Shown here: piece after piece, positions 1 through 5,224 of the stretch
How positions within the stretch are numbered: position 1 is the first letter of the stretch
How the letters are laid out: each line of letters opens with the position of its first letter
NCBI GenBank assembly: GCA_025966335.1
Contig: JAICRS010000134.1
Location: 1 to 7,975 of the forward strand
DNA from: Nocardioidaceae bacterium
GTDB taxonomy: Bacteria > Actinomycetota > Actinomycetes > Propionibacteriales > Nocardioidaceae
DNA length: 7,975 nucleotides
Direction: 5' to 3'
Notes under the pieces: generated by a model
Told to the model about the DNA's origin: nothing
Seen by the model: only the letters and a program-made list of their open reading frames with translations
The model's database searches: none
Translations under genes and position numbers: made by a program

Positions 1-764
1 CGGTGCCGGTCGATCGCGGTGTCGATCCGGTCCTGGGTGCGCCGCTCGATCGCGTAGGAGCGGACCACCGCCGCGCCCACCACCGGCTCCGAGATCGCCG
101 AGAGCAGGATCCCGACCTGGCGCCGGACGATGCCGTAGGCCTCGGACAGCTTCCGCTGGAAGTAGCGCAGCGACAGGAACAGCGGCAGGAAGCAGATCCA
201 CACCACCAGCGTCAGCTGCCAGCTGTAGACCGCCATCACGATCGTGGCGATGATGATCTGCCCCACGCTGACCACCGCGATCATGCCGCCGAAGATCAGG
301 AACTGCGAGACCTGGTCCACGTCGCTGGTGACCCGGGCGACCAGGGCGCCACGCTGCTCGGTGTTCTGGGTGAGCAGCGGCAGGTCGTGCACGTGCCGGA
401 ACGCCTTGATCCGCAGCGTCGCCAGGCCGGTCTCGGCGGCGGTGAACAGCCGGGAGGTCATGAAGTACGACGCGACGCCGGTGACGACGACCGCGACCGC
501 GGCGAGCACAGCCATGGTCGTCATGAAGCCGGTGTCCGGGCCGTCGGGGGCGTTCAGCCCGCGGTCCAGGGTCTGCTGCACGGCGACCGGGATCACGATC
601 CGGCCGAGGGTGGCCAGCACCGCGAAGGCCAGGGTCCCCTTGTAGCCGTCCTTCAGCTCCGGGGAGAAGTCGATGCCACGCGCGATCGTGCGCCACGCAC
701 CGATCGACTCACCGGAGTCCATCGTGGTGCCGCTGACGGTGGCTGCCCGCACGGTGCTGCTCAT
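1..764 (-). CDS. Half-size ABC exporter, N-terminal membrane domain (cut by window edge)
   Basis: Subunit of an ABC exporter in the cytoplasmic membrane; substrate unknown. The 254 complete codons present cover the first four helices of a type 1 exporter membrane domain: hydrophobic segments at about residues 43-65, 80-103, 156-178 and 180-202. After helix 2 comes the usual cytoplasmic stretch, with RIKAFRHVHDLPL (118-130) and RGALVARVTSDVDQ (138-151), which matches the exporter consensus of a short coupling helix followed by R-G-x-L-x-x-R-x-x-x-D. The nucleotide-binding domain lies beyond base 1 and cannot be judged. The ATG at 764 overlaps the TGA of the preceding exporter gene in an ATGA, so the two are almost certainly co-translated and form a heterodimer. 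The purine-rich AGAGG about ten bases upstream of the ATG could serve as ribosome-binding site. The family is clear; the transported compound is not. Confidence 0.9.
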   Translation of the reverse strand, partial: MSSTVRAATVSGTTMDSGESIGAWRTIARGIDFSPELKDGYKGTLAFAVLATLGRIVIPVAVQQTLDRGLNAPDGPDTGFMTTMAVLAAVAVVVTGVASYFMTSRLFTAAETGLATLRIKAFRHVHDLPLLTQNTEQRGALVARVTSDVDQVSQFLIFGGMIAVVSVGQIIIATIVMAVYSWQLTLVVWICFLPLFLSLRYFQRKLSEAYGIVRRQVGILLSAISEPVVGAAVVRSYAIERRTQDRIDTAIDRH

Positions 765-2599
765 CGGGTGCTCGCCTCTACCTCGTCGTCGAGGGTGTCC
801 ACGGGGTCGTCGCGATGCTCCTGCTCGTAGGCGTTGACCAGGTCGGCGTAGCCGGGGCTCCGGGCGAGAAGCTCACGGTGGCTGCCCTGGTCGACGACCC
901 GGCCGTCGCGCAGGTAGACCACCTCGTCGGCCAACGCGATCGTCGCCTTCCGGTAGGCCACCACGACCACGGTCGCACCACCGCCGGTGTTCCGCAGCGC
1001 CGCCAGGATCCGCGCCTCCACCTCCGGGTCGACCGCGGAGGTCGCGTCGTCCATCACCAGCAGCCGCGGGTGGCGCACCAGGGCCCGGGCCAGCGACAGC
1101 CGCTGCCGCTGCCCGCCGGACAGGGTGGTGCCGCGTTCCCCGAGCCGGCTGTCCAGCCCTCGCGGCAGCGCGGCGACGAACCCGTCGGCCTGGGCGGTCC
1201 GCAGCGCCTGCCAGACCTCCTCGTCGCTGATGTCGGCACCGAGCGTGACGTTGCCGCGGACGGTGTCGTCGAACAGGAACGTGTGCTGCGGCACCAGCGA
1301 CAGGTGCTCGGCAAGCGCGCCGGCGGAGAGGTCCCGCAGGTCGTGCCCGTCGATGCAGATCCGACCGGCCAGCGGGTCGACGAGCCGGACCAGCAGCGAG
1401 GTCAGCGTGCTCTTCCCGGAAGCGGTCGGACCGACGATCGCGACCGTCCGGCCCGGCTCGACGGTGAAGGTGAGGTCGGCGAGCAGGTGCTGGTCCTCCT
1501 CGTAGCGATACGCCAGGTGCTGTACGTCGAGCCTGGCGCCTTCCGGCGAGGACTCGATCACCTGCTCGCCGTACTCCATCTCGCCGGTGGCCGCGAGCAC
1601 GTTGCCGACCCGGTCGAAGCCGACCACGCTGCGCGGGAACTCACCGAGCAGCCAGCCCAGGGAGCGGATCGGAAACGCGACGATCGTGAGCAGGTAGGCG
1701 ACCGTGACCACGGCACCGGCGTCGGTCTGCCCGTTCAGGACCCGGACCACGCCGACGGCGAGGACGGCGAGCACGCCGAGGTTCGGCAGCGCCTCGAGCA
1801 CCGGGTCGAACACCGCGCGCACCCGGCCGGCCTTGACGTTGGTGTCACGCAGCGCGTGCGCGCGTTCGGCGAAGCGTGCGGTCTCCTCGCCCTCGCGACC
1901 CAGCGTCTTCACCACCAGCGCACCGTCGAACGACTCGTGCGCCACCTCGCTGACCTCGGCCCGCAGCGCCTGCGCGCGGGTCATCAGCGGCGACTGCACC
2001 CGCTGGAAGACGACGTTGGCCAGGATCACCAGCGGGAACACCAGCAGCCCGACCAGCGCCATCACCAGGTCGGCCACCAGCATCATGGCGATCGCGATCA
2101 CCATCATCGCGATCGTTCCGACCGCCATCGGCAGCGGCGCGATCGGCGCCCAGGCGGCCTCGACGTCGGCGTTGGCGTTGGACAGCAGCTGTCCGGTCGG
2201 GTGCCGCTGGTGCCACGACATCGGCAGCCGCAGGTACTGCCGGGTGACGGCGCGGCGGTAGTGCGCCTGCATCCGGTACTGCATGATCCCGGCGCCCAGC
2301 CGCCGCCCGACGATGCCGACCGCGCGCAGGATCGCGACACCGAGGAACAGGGCGAGGATCGTGATCAGCCCCTTGGCCGTGGTCGTGCCCTCGTCGAAGG
2401 CCGGCAGCACCACCTCGTCGGTGGCCCAGCCGAGCACCCATGCGTCGGCCACGGTCAGCGCCCCGAACAGCAGGCTGCCGAGCGTGGACAGGGTGAAGAT
2501 CCATGGCTCGCGACGGATCGCGACACCGAGCACCGCGAACCCGTCGCGCATGGTGCTGGCGGCGGTCACGGCCCGCTGGCTGGTCTGGCTGGTAGACAC
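761..2599 (-). CDS. Half-size ABC exporter with membrane and degenerate ATPase domains
   Basis: Full-length half-transporter (612 aa) with an exporter-type membrane domain (about 33-320, six hydrophobic segments) followed by an ATPase domain (about 355-590). Visible motifs are A-loop tyrosines Y364/Y366, Walker A GPTASGKST (390-398), Q-loop Q438, signature LSGGQ (493-497) and Walker B LLVMDD (513-518). D518 stands where the catalytic Glu normally is, and the switch-loop His is replaced by Tyr (VAYR, Y549). This is the pattern of the non-hydrolytic half of heterodimeric exporters such as TM287/288 or BmrCD, so the partner is probably the next gene, whose ATG overlaps this stop codon. The GTG at 2599 was chosen because AGGAG sits four bases upstream and a possible -10 hexamer lies just beyond. 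The open frame continues up to 2959, but that part is antisense to the neighbouring plus-strand gene and is not protein-like. An alternative ATG at 2551 lacks a ribosome-binding site. The C-terminal tail is acidic. Substrate unknown; drug or lipid export is only a family guess. Confidence 0.93.
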   Translation of the reverse strand: MSTSQTSQRAVTAASTMRDGFAVLGVAIRREPWIFTLSTLGSLLFGALTVADAWVLGWATDEVVLPAFDEGTTTAKGLITILALFLGVAILRAVGIVGRRLGAGIMQYRMQAHYRRAVTRQYLRLPMSWHQRHPTGQLLSNANADVEAAWAPIAPLPMAVGTIAMMVIAIAMMLVADLVMALVGLLVFPLVILANVVFQRVQSPLMTRAQALRAEVSEVAHESFDGALVVKTLGREGEETARFAERAHALRDTNVKAGRVRAVFDPVLEALPNLGVLAVLAVGVVRVLNGQTDAGAVVTVAYLLTIVAFPIRSLGWLLGEFPRSVVGFDRVGNVLAATGEMEYGEQVIESSPEGARLDVQHLAYRYEEDQHLLADLTFTVEPGRTVAIVGPTASGKSTLTSLLVRLVDPLAGRICIDGHDLRDLSAGALAEHLSLVPQHTFLFDDTVRGNVTLGADISDEEVWQALRTAQADGFVAALPRGLDSRLGERGTTLSGGQRQRLSLARALVRHPRLLVMDDATSAVDPEVEARILAALRNTGGGATVVVVAYRKATIALADEVVYLRDGRVVDQGSHRELLARSPGYADLVNAYEQEHRDDPVDTLDDEVEASTR

Positions 2600-2603
2600 C
2601 CGG

Positions 2604-2608
2604 CTCCT
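2604..2608 (-). promoter_or_regulatory. Ribosome-binding site deciding the GTG start of the ABC exporter
   Basis: On the minus strand AGGAG, within GAGAGGAG, lies four bases before the GTG at 2599. The spacing is slightly short, but no other in-frame start nearby has any purine-rich stretch in front of it. It therefore fixes the start of the 612-residue ABC protein. Confidence 0.65.
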
Positions 2609-2621
2609 CTCTCCGGGGACA

Positions 2622-2627
2622 ACCCTA
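2622..2627 (-). promoter_or_regulatory. Candidate -10 element for the ABC exporter genes
   Basis: The minus strand reads TAGGGT (TANNNT), about 23 bases upstream of the GTG at 2599. Initiation 7-8 bases downstream, near 2615, would leave a leader of about 16 bases containing the AGGAG. No convincing -35 element is seen, which is common in GC-rich actinobacteria. It shares the TA step at 2626-2627 with the plus-strand -10 candidate. Inferred from pattern and spacing only. Confidence 0.4.
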
Positions 2628-2631
2628 CGAT
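2626..2631 (+). promoter_or_regulatory. Candidate -10 element for leaderless plus-strand gene
   Basis: TACGAT (TANNNT) ends seven bases before the ATG at 2639. In actinobacteria this spacing typically puts the transcription start on the A of the start codon, giving a leaderless mRNA. The stretch between the hexamer and the ATG has no Shine-Dalgarno-like purine run, which fits. No clear -35 element. Inferred from pattern and position. Confidence 0.5.
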
Positions 2632-2638
2632 CAACGTC

Positions 2639-3271
2639 ATGACCCCCATGTCGAAGACCGAGCGCAACGACCTGTGCGACCTGGCCCTGCAGCTCGGTGA
2701 GGACCAGCCGACACTGTGCGGCGACTGGACGATCAAGGACCTCGTCGTGCACCTGCTGGTCCGGGAGGGCAGCCCCGCCGCGGTCGGGATCACCGTGCAG
2801 CGGCTGGCCGGACTGACCGACCTCGCCTCCCGGCGCCTGACCCATCGGGACTTCGCGGTGCTGGTCGAGCGGCTGCGCGGCGGCCCGCCGCTCTACTCGC
2901 CGTTCCGGGTCGCCAAGGTCGACAAGCTCTTCAACACCCTCGAGTACTTCGTCCACCACGAGGACGTCCGCCGCGCCCAGCCGGGTTGGGAGCCGCGCGA
3001 CCTGTCACCGCGCCAGCAGAAGCTGTTGTGGAAGCAGATCGGCGTCGGCGGCAAGGGGCTGGTCCGCGACGCGACGGTCGGGGTGGTCCTCGAGCGCAGC
3101 GACACCGGCGACCGGGTCACCCTCAAGGCCGGTGAGCCGGCGGTGGTCGTCCGTGGTCTGCCGGCCGAGCTCGTGCTGTTCGTCTTCGGCCGCAAGCAGC
3201 ACGCGCGCGTGGAGCTCGACGGTCATGACGAGGCCGTCGCCGCGCTGAGCGGCGCCGACCTCGGCGTCTGA
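2639..3271 (+). CDS. TIGR03085-type metal-binding protein, DinB/maleylpyruvate isomerase-like
   Basis: A 210-residue soluble protein of the four-helix DinB / mycothiol-dependent maleylpyruvate isomerase superfamily; I recognise it as the TIGR03085 type, whose reaction is not known. The N-terminal part has the family's LCGDWTIKDLVVHL stretch (26-39) with H38. The middle has FNTLEYFVHHEDVRRAQPGW (98-117), in which E102 and H106 form the Glu-x3-His pair that, with H38, matches the zinc triad described for the isomerase. The C-terminal third (about 140-210) resembles the small second domain of these proteins. The ATG at 2639 was chosen for the -10 hexamer seven bases upstream; ATG 2648, three codons later, is the alternative. 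It converges on hisF with 30 bases between the stops and diverges from the ABC genes. Members of this superfamily often use mycothiol; a role here in thiol chemistry or detoxification is only inference. Confidence 0.85.
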   Translation: MTPMSKTERNDLCDLALQLGEDQPTLCGDWTIKDLVVHLLVREGSPAAVGITVQRLAGLTDLASRRLTHRDFAVLVERLRGGPPLYSPFRVAKVDKLFNTLEYFVHHEDVRRAQPGWEPRDLSPRQQKLLWKQIGVGGKGLVRDATVGVVLERSDTGDRVTLKAGEPAVVVRGLPAELVLFVFGRKQHARVELDGHDEAVAALSGADLGV

Positions 3272-3273
3272 TC

Positions 3274-3298
3274 GGGACGCGCTTCCGCCCCGCGCGCC
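3274..3298. terminator. Weak hairpin between convergent genes, possible bidirectional terminator
   Basis: The 30 bases between the stop codons of the plus-strand gene (3271) and hisF (3302) contain CGCGC (3278-3282) and GCGCG (3292-3296) around a nine-base loop. Two more G-C pairs can form at the base if A3277 is bulged. There is no T-run on either strand, so this is not a classical intrinsic terminator. It is the only structure seen between the convergent genes. Confidence 0.25.
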
Positions 3299-3301
3299 AG
3301 G

Positions 3302-4066
3302 TCACATCCGGACCGGGTGCCCCGCATCGGCCAGGGACCGCTTGACCTCGCCGACCCGCAGCGTCCCGAAGTGGAAGACGGTGGCGGCCAGTACGGCGTC
3401 CGCGCCGGCCTCGACCGCCGGGGGGAAGTGCTCGACCCTGCCGGCGCCCCCTGACGCGACCACCGGGATCGACACCTCCGAGCGCACCAGCCGGATCAGG
3501 TCGACGTCGAACCCGTCCCGGGTGCCGTCGGCGTCCATCGCGTTGAGAAGGATCTCCCCCGCGCCCAGCTCGGCCGCACGCCGGGCCCACTCCACCGCGT
3601 CGAGGCCCGCGCTGCGCCGCCCGCCGTGGGTGGTCACCTCGAAGCCCGAGTCGGTGCCAGGTGCCCGCCGGGCGTCGACGGAGAGCACCAGCACCTGGCG
3701 TCCGAACCGGTCCGCGATCTCGGCGACCAGCTCGGGCCGGCGGATCGCGGCGGTGTTCACCGCAACCTTGTCGGCCCCCGCGCGCAGCAGCCGGTGCACG
3801 TCCTCGACGCTGCCCACACCGCCACCGACTGTGAGCGGGATGAACACCTGCTCTGCGGTGCGCGAGACGATCTCCATCGTGGTCGACCGCCCCTCGTGCG
3901 AGGCGGAGATGTCGAGGAAGGTGAGCTCGTCGGCACCCTCGGCGTCGTAGACCCGGGCCAGCTCGACCGGGTCACCGGCGTCGCGCATCTCCCGGAACCG
4001 GATCCCCTTGACCACCCGGCCGTCGTCGACGTCGAGGCACGGGATCACCCGCACCGCCAGGGTCAT
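3302..4066 (-). CDS. hisF: Imidazole glycerol phosphate synthase, cyclase subunit HisF
   Basis: Cytoplasmic (beta/alpha)8-barrel of 254 aa. It joins ammonia, delivered by HisH, to PRFAR, giving imidazole glycerol phosphate and AICAR, the fifth step of histidine synthesis. Visible hallmarks are CLDVDDGRVVKG with catalytic D12 (10-21), LSVDARR with the second catalytic aspartate D131, phosphate-binding GGG (81-83) and SGGAG (205-209), and EILLNAMDADGT (171-182). The length is normal and the N- and C-termini align with the family, so the ATG at 4066 is secure. It overlaps the priA stop codon by four bases (ATGA). No Shine-Dalgarno run is seen; the bases just before the ATG are a 16-base palindrome, so translation probably depends on ribosomes finishing priA. 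It is the last histidine gene on this strand: hisI does not follow, and the next gene converges from the other side. Confidence 0.98.
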   Translation of the reverse strand: MTLAVRVIPCLDVDDGRVVKGIRFREMRDAGDPVELARVYDAEGADELTFLDISASHEGRSTTMEIVSRTAEQVFIPLTVGGGVGSVEDVHRLLRAGADKVAVNTAAIRRPELVAEIADRFGRQVLVLSVDARRAPGTDSGFEVTTHGGRRSAGLDAVEWARRAAELGAGEILLNAMDADGTRDGFDVDLIRLVRSEVSIPVVASGGAGRVEHFPPAVEAGADAVLAATVFHFGTLRVGEVKRSLADAGHPVRM

Positions 4067-4800
4067 GACGCGGCCGGCCGCGTGAGCGCGAGCGCGTCCT
4101 CGAGGGTGAACCGGCCCTCGTAGAGCGCGGTGCCGATGATCGCTCCCTCGACGCCGTCGTCGACCAGGCCGGTCAGCGCCTCGAGGTCGGCGAGCTCGGT
4201 GATCCCGCCGGAGGCCACCACCGGCCGGTCGGTGGCCGCGCAGACGCTGCGCAGCAGGTCGAGGTTGGGGCCCTGCAACATGCCGTCCTTGTTCACGTCG
4301 GTGACCACGTAGCGGGCGCAGCCTTCCGAGTCGAGCCGGCCCAGGACGTCGTACAGGTCGCCGCCCTCCCGGGTCCACCCGCGAGCCGCCAGGGTCCGGC
4401 CGCGCACGTCGAGGCCGACGGCGATCCGGTCCCCGTGCTCGGCGATCGCGGCCGCGCACCACTGCGGGTTCTCCAGGGCGGCGGTGCCCATGTTCACCCG
4501 GCGGCAGCCCGCGGCCAGCGCCGCGGACAGCGACTCGTCGTCGCGGATCCCGCCGCTCATCTCCACCTTGATGTCCAGCGTGCCGACGATCTTCGCGAGC
4601 AGCTCCCGGTTGTCGCCACGTCCGAAGGCGGCGTCGAGGTCGACCAGGTGGATCCACTCGGCGCCGCGCGACTGCCAGTTCAGCGCCGCCTCGACCGGGT
4701 CGCCGAACCGCTTCTCCGAGCCGGCCACCCCCTGCACCAGCTGGACGGCCTGGCCGCCGGCGATGTCGACGGCCGGCAGCAGCTCGAGATACGCACCCAT
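4063..4800 (-). CDS. priA: Bifunctional phosphoribosyl isomerase A (HisA/TrpF activities)
   Basis: Barrel isomerase of 245 aa that converts ProFAR to PRFAR for histidine and, in actinobacteria, also phosphoribosylanthranilate to CdRP for tryptophan. The sequence has LLPAVD with catalytic D12, SGGIRDDES (82-90), GLD with D131, ARGW with R140 and W142 (the positions corresponding to R143 and W145 of Mycobacterium tuberculosis PriA that adapt the site to either substrate), and catalytic acid D172 in NKDG. The residue after KDG is usually Thr but is Met174 here. The ATG at 4800 fits the family N-terminus and has a -10-like TAGGGT seven bases upstream; an in-frame GTG at 4827 would add nine unlikely residues. 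It overlaps hisF by four bases and follows the unknown membrane-protein gene after 72 bases. Dual activity is inferred from the residues; whether the genome lacks trpF cannot be seen. Confidence 0.95.
   Translation of the reverse strand: MGAYLELLPAVDIAGGQAVQLVQGVAGSEKRFGDPVEAALNWQSRGAEWIHLVDLDAAFGRGDNRELLAKIVGTLDIKVEMSGGIRDDESLSAALAAGCRRVNMGTAALENPQWCAAAIAEHGDRIAVGLDVRGRTLAARGWTREGGDLYDVLGRLDSEGCARYVVTDVNKDGMLQGPNLDLLRSVCAATDRPVVASGGITELADLEALTGLVDDGVEGAIIGTALYEGRFTLEDALALTRPAAS
4068..4083. repeat. Perfect 16-base palindrome just before hisF start
   Basis: ACGCGGCCGGCCGCGT equals its own reverse complement. It lies inside the last codons of priA and ends one base before the hisF ATG. In the mRNA it can fold into a stem of six G-C-rich pairs with a four-base loop, placed where a Shine-Dalgarno sequence would normally sit. 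This suggests a translational-coupling hairpin that the priA-terminating ribosome must open. The palindrome is seen directly; its function is inferred. Confidence 0.55.
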
Positions 4801-4807
4801 GCCGCCC

Positions 4808-4813
4808 ACCCTA
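4808..4813 (-). promoter_or_regulatory. Candidate -10 element of internal priA-hisF promoter
   Basis: On the minus strand TAGGGT is followed by exactly seven bases (GGGCGGC) and the priA ATG at 4800. This is the spacing of a leaderless actinobacterial transcript. The same hexamer serves as candidate -10 for the ABC genes at 2622-2627. It lies in the largest gap of the operon, and there is no good Shine-Dalgarno run. No -35 element recognised. Confidence 0.45.
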
Positions 4814-4850
4814 GAAGACCCGTGCACCGCCGCGTTCCGCGTCCCAGCCA

Positions 4851-4860
4851 GCGGCGCCGC
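4851..4860. repeat. 10-base GC palindrome in the gap before priA
   Basis: GCGGCGCCGC is its own reverse complement, in the 72-base gap between the unknown membrane-protein gene and priA. On the minus strand it is followed by CGCG-GAA-CGCG (4829-4839), which can form a small three-base-loop hairpin. It could attenuate readthrough from upstream, but such strings arise easily by chance at this GC content. Confidence 0.3.
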
Positions 4861-4872
4861 GGTCCGGTGAGA

Positions 4873-5205
4873 TCAGCGACGGCGGAACAGCAGCATCGCG
4901 AGCACGGGGGCGACCAGCACCGTGACGATCAGCACCGCGACCCGGGCGGCCCAGTCCGGGCGGACCACCCAGACCAGGATGTTCACCGCGAGCAGGATCG
5001 CGAACAGGATCGAGTTCTGGATCCGTCGCCGCCGTGCGATGATCCCGGTCTGCCGGCCACTGCCGAACGACGGGGTGAACTTGCTCAGCCGCCGCTTGCG
5101 CGCCTGGCGTCGTTCGCGTCGCTCGGCCTCCGCCGCCCGTGCGGCGGCCCGGATCGCCGCCTCCTTCTCCCGGGCCTCGCGGCGCTCCCTGCGCTCCTTG
5201 CTCAT
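4873..5205 (-). CDS. Small two-helix membrane protein in the his operon, unknown function
   Basis: Unrecognised 110-residue protein. Residues 1-40 are almost entirely Arg, Lys, Glu and Ala and should form one long charged helix or coiled coil. Residues 41-61 are a basic linker ending in RRRR. Two hydrophobic segments follow (about 64-81 and 85-107) with a short loop WVVRPDWAA between them, and the chain ends in RRR. By the positive-inside rule both ends lie in the cytoplasm. The ATG at 5205 has a GGGGAG ribosome-binding site about five bases upstream. It starts 19 bases after the hisH stop, and priA follows after 72 bases, so it is the only non-enzyme between tightly packed histidine genes. 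I have an impression that similar proteins sit in this position in related actinobacteria, but could not check. No catalytic motif is visible, and a histidine-related role is unproven. Confidence 0.8.
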   Translation of the reverse strand: MSKERRERREAREKEAAIRAAARAAEAERRERRQARKRRLSKFTPSFGSGRQTGIIARRRRIQNSILFAILLAVNILVWVVRPDWAARVAVLIVTVLVAPVLAMLLFRRR

Positions 5206-5224
5206 CGACTCTCCCCGTCCCGCG

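Noticed and set aside
3..830. Open plus-strand frame at the left edge.
   Set aside because: It is antisense to the clear membrane domain of the second ABC gene, and its composition is that of a GC-rich shadow frame.
2081..2116. Repeated GCGATCGCGATC-like strings resembling cyanobacterial HIP1 sites.
   Set aside because: They encode the alternating Ile-Ala-Met residues of a membrane helix in the ABC protein. HIP1 is a genome-wide cyanobacterial repeat and one local cluster is explained by the protein sequence.
2600..2959. Upstream extension of the ABC gene to give 732 residues.
   Set aside because: The extra 120 codons are antisense to the plus-strand gene, have no recognisable domain, and would skip the GTG with its ribosome-binding site.
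815..3271. An 818-codon open plus-strand frame that includes the TIGR03085-type gene and runs opposite almost the whole ABC gene.
   Set aside because: The first 608 codons mirror the ABC gene and give a low-complexity Asp/Arg/His/Gln-rich sequence typical of the antisense of GC-rich genes. Only the part from 2639 on looks like a real protein.
4801..4827. Longer PriA starting at GTG 4827.
   Set aside because: It would add nine residues absent from the family and place the start upstream of the -10-like hexamer; ATG 4800 matches the family N-terminus.
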